From assembly GCF_017877355.1 (NCBI RefSeq), contig NZ_JAGIPR010000002.1, forward strand, positions 620,001 through 684,000: DNA of 64,000 nucleotides, written 5' to 3'. The number at the start of each line of letters is the position of its first letter. The stretch's first letter is position 1. The stretch comes from Chryseobacterium jejuense (GTDB lineage: Bacteria; Bacteroidota; Bacteroidia; Flavobacteriales; Weeksellaceae). Below are positions 53,081 through 61,905 of this stretch, piece by piece. The notes beneath the pieces were generated by a model. It searched no databases, was not told where the DNA came from, and saw only the letters and a list, made by a program, of their open reading frames with translations. The position numbers were made by a program, and so were the translations under genes.

Positions 53081-53719
53081 ATGGAAATAGAAATTTCCTC
53101 ATGCGAACATCTAATGTATGTGAGTGAAATACAGCAGGAAATGTATGATTCTGCACAGCGTAGAGGAACGGGAATCGCAAAACGTTCCATAGAATATTTG
53201 AGTAAGAAGATTTCAGAAGGCAATGCTGTGGTAGCTACTGAAAACGGAGAGTGGGTGGGCTTCTGTTATATAGAGACCTGGTCACATGGGAAGTTTGTGG
53301 CTAATTCGGGATTGATTGTATCCCCAAAATTCAGGCATGGTGGAGTTGCTACTCAAATTAAGCATAAAGTTTTCCAGTTATCTAGAGAAAAATATCCGGA
53401 AGCAAAAGTATTTGGATTAACAACAGGTCTTGCGGTAATGAAAATCAATAGTGATTTAGGGTACAAGCCGGTGATTTATTCTGAACTAACTCAGGATGAG
53501 GAGTTCTGGAGCGGTTGTAAGAACTGTGTGAACTATGAGATTTTAATGAAAAAGGAACGTAAAAACTGCTTATGTACAGCGATGTTGTTTGTTCCGGAAA
53601 ATATAAAAAAGAATGAGGTTGTAAACAATCAGCCTGATGATAATAAAATAAACAGTGTTGCGAATACGCAGCCAGAAATTAAATATAGCAATGAACAAGA
53701 AAGTCATCTTAGCGTTTAG
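53081..53719 (+). CDS. GNAT protein, candidate N-acylglutamate synthase of the arginine pathway
   Basis: 212 aa. A GNAT domain covers about 1-140 (ANSGLIVSPKFRHGGVATQIKHKVF holds the acyl-CoA loop; KINSDLGYKPVIYSEL follows). It continues into a Cys-rich part with Cys146, Cys149, Cys163 and Cys165 (GCKNC, NCLC), a likely zinc site, and a polar tail. No argA or argJ is present in the operon, and this gene is first, so it probably acylates glutamate, the step that opens the pathway. Its 3' end overlaps argG by 29 bp in another frame. Confidence 0.75.
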   Translation: MEIEISSCEHLMYVSEIQQEMYDSAQRRGTGIAKRSIEYLSKKISEGNAVVATENGEWVGFCYIETWSHGKFVANSGLIVSPKFRHGGVATQIKHKVFQLSREKYPEAKVFGLTTGLAVMKINSDLGYKPVIYSELTQDEEFWSGCKNCVNYEILMKKERKNCLCTAMLFVPENIKKNEVVNNQPDDNKINSVANTQPEIKYSNEQESHLSV

Positions 53720-54887
53720 TGGAGGTTTAGATACTTCCTACTGTGCAAAATATCTTAGCGAAACACTGGGGTATGATGTGTATGCGGTTACTGTAAATAC
53801 CGGAGGTTTTTCCAAAGAAGAAGAAAAAGAACTGGAAAGAAAAGCTTTAAACCTTGGGGTAAAAGAGTACAGGTGCGTAGACGCTCAGGAAGATTATTAC
53901 AATTCTTGTGTAAAGTATTTAATTTTCGGGAATGTACTGAAAAATAACACGTATCCTCTTTCTGTAAGTGCTGAACGTACCATTCAGGCGCAGGAAATTG
54001 CAAAATATGCCATTGAAATAGGAGCAGATGCTATTGCTCACGGAAGTACAGGCGCAGGAAACGATCAGGTTCGCTTTGATCTGATTTTTCACGTAATGTG
54101 TCCGAATATCGAGATCATTACACCGATCCGTGATATGGCTTTATCCCGTGAAGAAGAGATTGAATTTTTGAAAAGCCATGGCTATGAAATGGAATTTCAT
54201 AAAGCGCAATATTCGGTGAATAAAGGACTTTGGGGAACTTCTGTAGGAGGAAAAGAGACTTTAACATCAAGAAATTATCTGCCGGAAGAAGCGTTTCCAT
54301 CTCAGGTTCAGGAAATTCAACCTTCAGAATTGGAGATTGAGTTTAAAAATGGAGAGGTTGTAGGGGTGAATGGAGAATGCTTTGAACATTCTGTATATGC
54401 CATTCAGAAGATAGAAAAATTAGCTTCTGCTTACGGAATTGGTCGTGATATTCATGTGGGAGATACTATTGTAGGAATTAAAGGAAGAGTAGGGTTTGAA
54501 GCGGCGGCAGCCTCAGTGATTATCAAGTCTCACCATTTATTGGAGAAACATACGCTTTCAAAATACCAGCAAATGATGAAATCCCAGTTATCAGACTGGT
54601 ATGGAAACTGGCTTCATGAAGCGCTTTTCTTAGATCCGGTGATGAGAAATATTGAATCTTTCTTAACGGATTCTCAGAAAACAGTGAGTGGAAAGGTGTT
54701 TGTAACCCTTCATCCATACAGATTTGTTTTAAACGGGATTGAATCTGATCACGATTTAATGTCTGATAAATTCGGAAGCTACGGAGAAGCCAACAGAGCA
54801 TGGACAGGAGAAGATGTAAAAGGATACACGAAAATTGTAAGCAACTCCTTAAACATATATCACCAAATCAACCAAAATATCAACTAA
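53691..54887 (+). CDS. argG: Argininosuccinate synthase
   Basis: 398 aa from the ATG at 53691 (MNKKVILAFSGGLDTS); an upstream in-frame start would precede the conserved N-terminus. AFSGGLDTS is the ATP pyrophosphatase loop, AHGSTGAGNDQVRFDL binds aspartate/citrulline. It joins citrulline and aspartate with ATP. It starts inside the preceding GNAT gene. The spacer to argC holds a two-hairpin repeat. Confidence 0.96.
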   Translation: MNKKVILAFSGGLDTSYCAKYLSETLGYDVYAVTVNTGGFSKEEEKELERKALNLGVKEYRCVDAQEDYYNSCVKYLIFGNVLKNNTYPLSVSAERTIQAQEIAKYAIEIGADAIAHGSTGAGNDQVRFDLIFHVMCPNIEIITPIRDMALSREEEIEFLKSHGYEMEFHKAQYSVNKGLWGTSVGGKETLTSRNYLPEEAFPSQVQEIQPSELEIEFKNGEVVGVNGECFEHSVYAIQKIEKLASAYGIGRDIHVGDTIVGIKGRVGFEAAAASVIIKSHHLLEKHTLSKYQQMMKSQLSDWYGNWLHEALFLDPVMRNIESFLTDSQKTVSGKVFVTLHPYRFVLNGIESDHDLMSDKFGSYGEANRAWTGEDVKGYTKIVSNSLNIYHQINQNIN

Positions 54888-54936
54888 AGTTCCGAAGGAA
54901 CGGTTTAACCCAAGATAGGACGCAGTCCTGTCAGTT
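54888..54936 (+). repeat. Two-hairpin intergenic repeat, copy A (argG-argC)
   Basis: Hairpin 1 GTTCC-GAA-GGAAC (54889-54901), then TTTAACCCAAGATAGGA shared exactly with copy B at 58374-58390, then hairpin 2 AGGAC-GCA-GTCCT (54917-54929). The stems differ from copy B by paired changes. Confidence 0.75.
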
Positions 54937-54941
54937 TGAAA

Positions 54942-55907
54942 ATGAAGAAAACAGTAGGAATAGTCGGAGCCAACGGTTATACAGGAAGTGAGCTGATACG
55001 CTTACTGGCTTTTCATCCCCATGTGACATTGAGTTTTTTATATAGTCGTTCGAATTCGGGAACAAGAATTTCTGATTTGTACCCGGATTTAACGACAGTT
55101 TGTGAGCAGGTGCTTACAGATCAACCGGAAGAGGTGGATGTTCTTTTTCTGTGCCTTCCCCATAAGGAAAGTCAGAACTGGCTAACTCAAAATCCGGTTA
55201 AAGAAGAAACATTGGTTATTGATTTAGGAAATGATTTCCGTTTGGATGGAAACTTTGCAAACAGAAGTTTTATCTACGGATTGCCGGAAATCAATAAAAA
55301 ACAACTGTCAGGATCAAAAAGTATTGCCAATCCGGGATGCTTTGCCACAGCCATTCAGTTAGCATTATTGCCATTAGCAGGAAAAGCGTTGTTAGATGAG
55401 GTATTCACCACCGGAATTACGGGTTCTACAGGAGCGGGACAGTCTTTACAGACGACAACGCATTTTACCTGGAGGAATGATAATATATCAGCTTATAAAA
55501 CTTTAACCCATCAACATGTGGAGGAGATTTTACAACAGTTGATTTCATATAATAATAAAGAAGTAAACCTGAATTTTGTTCCATGGAGAGGAGATTTTGC
55601 AAGGGGGATTTTTACAAGTTCTACAGTGAAAACAGATTTGGAGCTTAAGGAGATAGAACAATTGTATCAGGATTTTTATGCGGAGGCGCCTTTTGTTACA
55701 GTTAGTGAAAAGGCAATTGATTTAAAGCAGGTTGTCAATACCAATCGCTGTGTGATTCAGATTGAAAAGAGTGGGAATGTTGCCGTTATTCACTCAGCGA
55801 TTGACAATTTGTTGAAAGGAGCTTCAGGGCAAGCTGTACAAAACATGAATATCGCGATGGGCTGGGAAGAAAATACAGGTTTGAATTTGAAACCAATAGC
55901 ATTTTAA
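54942..55907 (+). CDS. argC: N-acyl-gamma-glutamyl-phosphate reductase
   Basis: 321 aa from ATG 54942; a TTG 6 bp upstream is also in frame. VGIVGANGYTGSELIRLL is the NADP-binding start and SIANPGCFATAIQLALLPL holds the catalytic Cys. It reduces the acyl-glutamyl phosphate made by ArgB to the semialdehyde. In this organism the acyl group may be succinyl (see argF'). Confidence 0.95.
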   Translation: MKKTVGIVGANGYTGSELIRLLAFHPHVTLSFLYSRSNSGTRISDLYPDLTTVCEQVLTDQPEEVDVLFLCLPHKESQNWLTQNPVKEETLVIDLGNDFRLDGNFANRSFIYGLPEINKKQLSGSKSIANPGCFATAIQLALLPLAGKALLDEVFTTGITGSTGAGQSLQTTTHFTWRNDNISAYKTLTHQHVEEILQQLISYNNKEVNLNFVPWRGDFARGIFTSSTVKTDLELKEIEQLYQDFYAEAPFVTVSEKAIDLKQVVNTNRCVIQIEKSGNVAVIHSAIDNLLKGASGQAVQNMNIAMGWEENTGLNLKPIAF

Positions 55908-55997
55908 TGCAGTAATGTATTAGCTGAAATGTACAGGAACGCATAAACTCGGACCTCGTATCATTAATCATTTATCAATTATCATTTATAAAAAGAC

Positions 55998-57143
55998 ATG
56001 AATTTATTCAACGTATATCCATTATTTAATATAAACCCGATTAAAGCCCAAGGATCTTTCCTTTGGGATGATAAAGGAGAACAATATCTTGATTTTTACG
56101 GAGGGCATGCTGTAATCTCTATTGGTCACAACCATCCGCATTATCAAAACAAACTGAAAGAGCAGCTAGAGAAGATTTCTTTCTATTCCAACTCAGTTCA
56201 GAATGAATTACAGGTAGAATTGGCCAACAAACTGGGAAAACTTTCAGGATATGAAGATTATAACCTTTTTCTATGTAATTCAGGAGCTGAAGCCAATGAG
56301 AATGCATTAAAATTAGCTTCTTTTCACAATGAAAAAAGCAAAGTGCTTTATTTCTCAGGATCATTTCATGGAAGAACTTCTGCAGCAGTTTCGGTAACGG
56401 ATAATCCTAAGATTGTTGCTCCTGTGAACTTTTCAGAACGATTCATCAAATCTGAATGGAATGACATCAAACAGCTGGAAGAAACCTTTACCGTACATGG
56501 AAATGAGATTTCATCAGTAATCATTGAAGGGATTCAGGGTGTAGGAGGAATCATGATTCCAACGGCAGAGTTTTTATCTAAAATTAAAGAGTTATGTGAA
56601 AAATATAACGCTGTGTTGATTTTGGATGAAGTACAGTCAGGATACGGAAGAAGCGGTTATTTCTTTGCTCATCAGGAATTTGGAATAGAAGCAGATATCA
56701 TTACCATAGCCAAAGGAATGGGGAACGGATTTCCGGTTGGCGGAGTTTTAATTCATCCTAAATTCCAGGCAAGTAACGGTTTGTTGGGGACAACGTTTGG
56801 TGGAAATCATTTAGCTTGTGTAGCATCGATTGCGGTTCTGGATGTCATGAAAGATGAAAATCTTATCGAAAACGCTCAACAAATGGGTGAGCATATTGAA
56901 AGTGAAATTAAAGGTTTACCACATATTAAATCTATCCGAAGGAAAGGGTTGATGATCGGAATAGAACTCGACAGAGACTGTTCAGAAGTAAGGAAGAGCT
57001 TACTGTTCGATCATCATATCTTCACCGGAAACTCTAATGATAAAACCGTGTTGAGGGTTCTTCCTGCACTGAATATCAAAAAAGAGGAAACGGATCTTTT
57101 TATCAATGCTCTGAAAACAGTATTGGAAAGCATTGAAGATTAA
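55998..57143 (+). CDS. argD: N-acylornithine aminotransferase
   Basis: 381 aa class III PLP aminotransferase. CNSGAEANENALKLA, SFHGRT, ILDEVQSGYGRSG and the PLP Lys239 in IAKGMGNGFPVGG are all present. It makes N-acylornithine from the semialdehyde with glutamate. Spacer upstream is 90 bp, downstream 196 bp with a short palindrome. Confidence 0.95.
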   Translation: MNLFNVYPLFNINPIKAQGSFLWDDKGEQYLDFYGGHAVISIGHNHPHYQNKLKEQLEKISFYSNSVQNELQVELANKLGKLSGYEDYNLFLCNSGAEANENALKLASFHNEKSKVLYFSGSFHGRTSAAVSVTDNPKIVAPVNFSERFIKSEWNDIKQLEETFTVHGNEISSVIIEGIQGVGGIMIPTAEFLSKIKELCEKYNAVLILDEVQSGYGRSGYFFAHQEFGIEADIITIAKGMGNGFPVGGVLIHPKFQASNGLLGTTFGGNHLACVASIAVLDVMKDENLIENAQQMGEHIESEIKGLPHIKSIRRKGLMIGIELDRDCSEVRKSLLFDHHIFTGNSNDKTVLRVLPALNIKKEETDLFINALKTVLESIED

Positions 57144-57252
57144 AGAGACTAGGAAGGCAGAATACAAAATAAGAAAGGGAAGATAAAATTCTAGCGCAAT
57201 ATTTGTCATTCCGTTGGAATCTAAACAGAGTAACTAGCCTTCAAAATCTTTA

Positions 57253-57296
57253 AACCACAAAAGTAACAAAAGTGTTTAAGTAAAATTTTTGTGGTT
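57253..57296. repeat. AACCACAAAA palindrome in the argD-argF' spacer
   Basis: AACCACAAAA (57253-57262) and its complement TTTTGTGGTT (57287-57296), a 10-bp perfect inverted repeat with a 24-base AT-rich loop, 44 bp before the argF' start. Confidence 0.55.
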
Positions 57297-57339
57297 GAAT
57301 CAAAGAATTATAGGTAGAAATCTTTAAAATCAATTTAAA

Positions 57340-58299
57340 ATGAAAAAATTCACCGCTGTAAGTGATGTAGAAAACTTACAGGAAATCATAAAAAAAGCTT
57401 TAGAAATAAAAGCAAACCCGCTTTCAGAAACAGAAAAAGGAAAGGGGAAAACTATAGGACTTGTATTTTTAAATTCAAGCTTAAGAACCCGTTTAAGCAG
57501 CCAGATTGCAGCACAGAACCTTGGTTTGAATATATTGACGTTAAATGCAGCACAGGAAGCATGGAATCTTGAATTTGCTGACGGAGCTGTGATGAACGGA
57601 GATACTGTAGAGCATATCAAAGATGCTATTGAGGTTTTAAACCAATATTGTGATATCATTGCAGTACGTTGTTTTGCAGGAATGAAGAGCAAGGAGGATG
57701 ACGTGAATGAAAGCATTTTAAGCCAGTTTGAGCAGCATGCAAAAGTTCCTGTTATCTCTTTGGAATCAGCAACCCGTCACCCGTTACAAAGTCTTGCTGA
57801 TTGCATTACCATTACAGAAAACTGGAAAAAAGATCATAAGCCAAAAGTAGTTTTAACTTGGGCTCCACATATCAAACCGATTGCTCATGCTGTAGGAAAT
57901 TCCTTTGCAGAATGGATGCAGGAAATGGATGTTGAGTTGGTAATCACTAATCCGGAAGGATATGATTTGGATCCGGCTTTTACAAAAGATACAAAAGTGA
58001 TTCACAATCAGGAGGAAGCATTAAAAGATGCAGACTTTATTTATGTAAAAAACTGGTCTTCTTTTGATGACTATGCTGCAATGCCTGAAGTAAAAGAAGA
58101 TTGGATGCTTACCAATGAAAAACTGGCGAATACCAATCAGGCAAAAGTAATGCACTGCCTTCCGGTTCGTCGTAATGTAGAATTAAGTGATGAAGTAATG
58201 GACGGAGAAAATTCCATCATTTACCAACAGGCAAAGAACCGTATTTTCTCAGCACAGGCTGTCTTCAGCGAAATTTTAGACGAATTGAAAACTGAATAG
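57340..58299 (+). CDS. argF': N-acylornithine carbamoyltransferase, probably succinyl-specific
   Basis: 319 aa. The carbamoyl-phosphate site is NSSLRTRLS (about 45-53) and HCLPVRRN is the ornithine-side loop. The general sequence (LTWAPHIKP, ATRHPLQSLAD) is that of the AOTC/SOTC group that carbamoylates acylated ornithine rather than ornithine. At the specificity position the sequence is GDTVEH, Val90, where the Bacteroides fragilis succinyl enzyme has Pro90 and the Xanthomonas acetyl enzyme has Glu92; small or non-acidic residues there go with N-succinylornithine. Acyl identity is therefore inferred as succinyl. Confidence 0.92.
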   Translation: MKKFTAVSDVENLQEIIKKALEIKANPLSETEKGKGKTIGLVFLNSSLRTRLSSQIAAQNLGLNILTLNAAQEAWNLEFADGAVMNGDTVEHIKDAIEVLNQYCDIIAVRCFAGMKSKEDDVNESILSQFEQHAKVPVISLESATRHPLQSLADCITITENWKKDHKPKVVLTWAPHIKPIAHAVGNSFAEWMQEMDVELVITNPEGYDLDPAFTKDTKVIHNQEEALKDADFIYVKNWSSFDDYAAMPEVKEDWMLTNEKLANTNQAKVMHCLPVRRNVELSDEVMDGENSIIYQQAKNRIFSAQAVFSEILDELKTE

Positions 58300-58311
58300 T
58301 TATTTAAATCA

Positions 58312-58342
58312 ACCATGTCAAGGTTTAAAACCTTGACATGGT
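58312..58342. repeat. Dispersed palindrome, copy 2 (ACCATGTCAAGG...)
   Basis: Perfect 15-bp arms ACCATGTCAAGGTTT / AAACCTTGACATGGT around one A. It shares the core AAGGTTT-A-AAACCTTGAC pattern with 44995-45027. It lies 13 bp past the argF' stop. Confidence 0.75.
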
Positions 58343-58357
58343 AAACAATAGAAACAG

Positions 58358-58410
58358 AGTCCCGAAGGGACGATTTAACCCAAGATAGGAATTTATTCCT
58401 ATCAGTCTAC
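58358..58410 (+). repeat. Two-hairpin intergenic repeat, copy B (argF'-argB)
   Basis: Hairpin 1 GTCCC-GAA-GGGAC (58359-58371), the shared TTTAACCCAAGATAGGA, and hairpin 2 GATAGGAAT/ATTCCTATC (58384-58403). Compared with copy A both stems have changed on both sides, keeping the pairing. Confidence 0.75.
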
Positions 58411-58434
58411 CAATACAATAAATGTAAAATAAAA

Positions 58435-59229
58435 ATGAAACAGAAAATATACATCATAAAAATAGGCGGAGCGCTCATTGATGATGAACGATTGCTGGAT
58501 CAGTTTTTAGATCAGTTTTCCGAAATTAAAGAAAAGAAAATCCTTGTGCATGGCGGAGGGAAGTTGGCAACTACTTTGGCTGATAAACTTGGCATAAAGC
58601 AGAAGATGATCAACGGAAGGAGGATTACGGATAAAGATACATTGGATATTGTAACGATGGTATATGCTGGTGGAATCAATAAAAATATTGTTGAAAAATT
58701 ACAGCAGAAAAAATGTAATGCCATAGGGTTTTCTGGAGCAGATGGAAATCTGATTAAAGCTAAAAAAAGAGAACATCCTGAAATAGACTTCGGATTTGTG
58801 GGTGATATTAATAAGAAGAGTGTGAATAAGAAGCTTGTTTCAAAATTCATTAAGTTGGACCTTATTCCTGTCTTTTCTGCTATTACCCATGACAAAAAAG
58901 GAAATCTCTTTAATACCAATGCAGATACGATTGCTTCTGTGATGGCACAGGCTTTATCGGAGAAATATGAAGTAGAACTGTTGTATTGTTTTGATAAGCA
59001 GGGAGTGTTGGAAAATGTTGATGATCCGGAATCTCTTATCAAAAGTATTTCTGAAGAGGATTTTACAACGCTGAAAGAAGAAGGAAAGCTTCACAAAGGG
59101 ATTTTGCCCAAACTTGAAAACGCTCTTGGAGCCATAAAGAATAATGTAAATAAAGTGTTTCTGATTAAAGAAACAGAACTGAAAAACCATATAGAGAATC
59201 ATCATGCAGGAACTGAAATCTGTTTATAA
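58435..59229 (+). CDS. argB: N-acylglutamate kinase
   Basis: 264 aa amino-acid-kinase fold. KIGGALIDD and LVHGGGKLA form the phosphate-binding part, INGRRITD and YAGGINKNIV bind substrate, and NADTIASVMAQAL is near the nucleotide. It phosphorylates the acylated glutamate. The 3' end overlaps argE by 26 bp. Confidence 0.95.
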   Translation: MKQKIYIIKIGGALIDDERLLDQFLDQFSEIKEKKILVHGGGKLATTLADKLGIKQKMINGRRITDKDTLDIVTMVYAGGINKNIVEKLQQKKCNAIGFSGADGNLIKAKKREHPEIDFGFVGDINKKSVNKKLVSKFIKLDLIPVFSAITHDKKGNLFNTNADTIASVMAQALSEKYEVELLYCFDKQGVLENVDDPESLIKSISEEDFTTLKEEGKLHKGILPKLENALGAIKNNVNKVFLIKETELKNHIENHHAGTEICL

Positions 59230-60286
59230 TAAAGAAGAATTGTTGAATAATGCTGTTGAGCTGCTTAAAAAGCTGATTGAAATTCCTTCATTCAGTAAAG
59301 ATGAATTCAATACATCGGTGGAGATTGAAAACTTTTTCAAGAAACATCAGATCCCAACTAAGCGTTTTAAAAACAATATCTGGGCGGTGAATAAAAACTT
59401 TGATGTATTTAAACCATCAGTTTTACTGAATACACATCATGATACGGTAAAGCCTAATAAAGCTTACACCCTTGATCCGTTTGTACCAATTGAAAAAGAC
59501 GGTAAACTTTTCGGATTGGGAAGCAATGATGCCGGAGCTTCTCTGGTTTCTATGGCACAGGTTTTTTTACATTTTTATGATAAAGAAGATTTAGAATATA
59601 ATTTAGTGATTGCGTTGACAGCAGAGGAGGAGATTTCAGGTTTTGACGGAATCGAGGCTCTGTTTCCACAGTTACCCAATATAGAACTTGCCATTGTAGG
59701 AGAACCCACGCAGATGAATCTGGCAATAGCTGAAAAAGGACTGTTGGTAATTGACGGAGAGATGAAAGGAACTCCTTCTCATGCTGCTCATCCTAATGAC
59801 GATAATTCCATTATAAAATGTATGCAGGATCTGCAGGGAATTTTAAATTTTAAATTTCCGAAGGTTTCAGATTACCTGGGTGAAGTTAAAGTAACTCTGT
59901 CCGGAATTCATGCCGGAGTACAGCATAATGTTGTGCCTGAATCCTGTCATTTCACATTGGATGTAAGGGTAACAGATGAATATTCCAACAAAGAAGCCTT
60001 TGAAATTATCCAGTCACAGATGAAATCAATGCTTACTGCGAGGTCTTTCAGGTTGAATTCATCGAAAATAGAAATGGATCACCCGTTCGTAAAAGCAGGC
60101 TTGGAAATAGGAAGGACAACCTATGGTTCACCAACATCTTCAGATCAGGCCATCATTCCATGTACATCTGTAAAATTAGGTCCCGGAGACAGTAGGCGCT
60201 CGCATACAGCAGATGAATTCATCTATATCAATGAAATAGAAGAAGGAATTGAGATCTATATCCAGATTTTGGAAAAAGTGTTATAA
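59204..60286 (+). CDS. argE: M20-family deacylase of the arginine pathway
   Basis: 360 aa metallopeptidase-like hydrolase. Metal ligands appear in LLNTHHDTVKPN (His/Asp), GSNDAGAS (Asp), TAEEEISG (Glu pair), GEPTQ (Glu). It removes the acyl group from N-acylcitrulline, in keeping with the carbamoyltransferase acting before deacylation. Whether acetyl or succinyl is removed is not readable from its own sequence. It overlaps the end of argB. Confidence 0.9.
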   Translation: MQELKSVYNKEELLNNAVELLKKLIEIPSFSKDEFNTSVEIENFFKKHQIPTKRFKNNIWAVNKNFDVFKPSVLLNTHHDTVKPNKAYTLDPFVPIEKDGKLFGLGSNDAGASLVSMAQVFLHFYDKEDLEYNLVIALTAEEEISGFDGIEALFPQLPNIELAIVGEPTQMNLAIAEKGLLVIDGEMKGTPSHAAHPNDDNSIIKCMQDLQGILNFKFPKVSDYLGEVKVTLSGIHAGVQHNVVPESCHFTLDVRVTDEYSNKEAFEIIQSQMKSMLTARSFRLNSSKIEMDHPFVKAGLEIGRTTYGSPTSSDQAIIPCTSVKLGPGDSRRSHTADEFIYINEIEEGIEIYIQILEKVL

Positions 60287-60594
60287 AGGATGGAAGCGGG
60301 GAGCTTGAAGTTGGAAGTTATTTCAGTTGATAATGAAATTTCAGTCTCTTAATTCAGCCTTCTTCAAATATATTTTGACTACGCTCAGCAGGCATTAAAG
60401 TTTCGTTTTTAATAAAGATTTATGCAAAAAATACCATTAGAAAGGAACTTTAAATAATAAGGAAATGTTTTTTTATAGTTAATAGTAATAAGGATCGCCT
60501 TGCTGGGCCAGTCAAAATCAATCAAATATTTTAAATCGGACTGTGATAAAATCGGTAAACGATGTGTGCAGTCTTAGAAAATCAAAACTTACTT
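60287..60594. other. 308-bp spacer inside the arginine operon
   Basis: No gene seen. Imperfect inverted repeats ATTTTGACTACGCTCAGCAG (60372-60391) and CTTGCTGGGCCAGTCAAAAT (60499-60518) bound a 147-bp AT-rich segment and look like ends of a small mobile-type or dispersed element. The in-frame start at 60562 is less likely than 60595 for argH. Confidence 0.5.
60372..60518. repeat. 147-bp segment with imperfect terminal inverted repeats
   Basis: The left end reads ATTTTGACT then AGCAGG; the complement of the right end reads ATTTTGACT then AGCAAGG. About 15 of 20 bases match. No reading frame of note is inside. Confidence 0.5.
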
Positions 60595-61899
60595 ATGAAA
60601 AAAATATGGCAAAAGGACGACCTGGCCACCAATATATTAGTCAATAACTTTACCGTAGGAAAAGACCTTGACTTTGATGAACGTTTAGCGAAATATGATG
60701 TTAAAGGTTCTATGGCACATTGTAAAATGCTTGCAGAAACCGGAATTATTTCTCACGAAGAATCGGAACAGATGCTGACGGTATTAAACGATATTTTACA
60801 GGAAATTGAAAGCGGAAATTTTGAAATTGATAAAGAAGCTGAGGATATCCATTCTCAGGTAGAAGCAATCCTGATTACAAAATTAGGAGACACCGGAAAA
60901 AAAATCCATACAGCAAGATCAAGAAATGATCAGGTTTTATTGGATATTAAACTGTATTTATTGGATGAGATTCGTGAGATAACAGCTCTTACCGATGAGT
61001 TTTTCCAGATTTTAATCCAATTGGCAGATCAGCATAAAAATGTATTGCTTCCGGGGTATACCCATTTGCAGATCGCCATGCCTTCCTCTTTCGGATTGTG
61101 GTTTGGGGCGTATGCCGAAGCACTTTTAGATGATGTTGAAATGCTGTTTTCAACCAAAAATATCATTAATAAGAACCCACTTGGTTCAGCAGCAGGGTAT
61201 GGTTCCTCTTTCCCGATCAACCGTGAGAGTACTACTTATAATCTGGGATTTCAATCCATGAACTATAATTCGGTGTATGCTCAGATGACTCGTGGAAAAT
61301 CAGAAAAGTTATTGGCAATGGCAATGGCAACTTTAGCAGGAACACTTGGGAAATTCGCCTATGATGTGTGTCTGTATCTGAACCAGAACTTTGATTTCAT
61401 TAGCTTTCCAAAAGAATTTACAACAGGAAGCAGTATTATGCCCCATAAAAAGAACCCGGATATCTTTGAACTGGTTCGAGCACGATGCAACAGAATTCAG
61501 GCGTTACCGAATGAACTGATCTTATTAACGAATAATCTTCCATCCGGATACCACAGAGATGGGCAGCTGACAAAAGAAATTCTTTTCCCTGCAATTGATT
61601 CATTAAAAGAATGTCTGGAAATCTTAAGCTATACCTTGCCGAATATTCAGGTAAAAGATGGAATTCTGGAGGATGAAAAATATAAATACCTGTTCAGCGT
61701 AGAAAAGATTAATGAAGAAGTGAAAAACGGAAGCTCTTTCCGAGATGCTTATGTAAAAGTAGGGCAGGAGATTGAAAACAATGAGTTTGAATTTGAGCCG
61801 GGTGCTTTGGATCATACTCACCAGGGAAGTATAGGTAATCTTTGCCTGGATAAAATAGAATACCAGTTCAATAAACTGAAGAATAAATTATTAGGTTAA
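60595..61899 (+). CDS. argH: Argininosuccinate lyase
   Basis: 434 aa from the ATG at 60595 (MKKIWQKDD). Cleaves argininosuccinate to arginine and fumarate. HTARSRNDQVLLD, GYTHLQIAMPSSFGLW and the fumarase-superfamily signature GSSIMPHKKNPD (mobile catalytic Ser loop) are present. Last gene of the operon. Confidence 0.96.
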   Translation: MKKIWQKDDLATNILVNNFTVGKDLDFDERLAKYDVKGSMAHCKMLAETGIISHEESEQMLTVLNDILQEIESGNFEIDKEAEDIHSQVEAILITKLGDTGKKIHTARSRNDQVLLDIKLYLLDEIREITALTDEFFQILIQLADQHKNVLLPGYTHLQIAMPSSFGLWFGAYAEALLDDVEMLFSTKNIINKNPLGSAAGYGSSFPINRESTTYNLGFQSMNYNSVYAQMTRGKSEKLLAMAMATLAGTLGKFAYDVCLYLNQNFDFISFPKEFTTGSSIMPHKKNPDIFELVRARCNRIQALPNELILLTNNLPSGYHRDGQLTKEILFPAIDSLKECLEILSYTLPNIQVKDGILEDEKYKYLFSVEKINEEVKNGSSFRDAYVKVGQEIENNEFEFEPGALDHTHQGSIGNLCLDKIEYQFNKLKNKLLG

Positions 61900-61905
61900 A
61901 ATCTG

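Noticed and set aside
58512..59042. 176-codon minus-strand frame inside argB
   Set aside because: Antisense to conserved N-acylglutamate kinase sequence; shadow frame.
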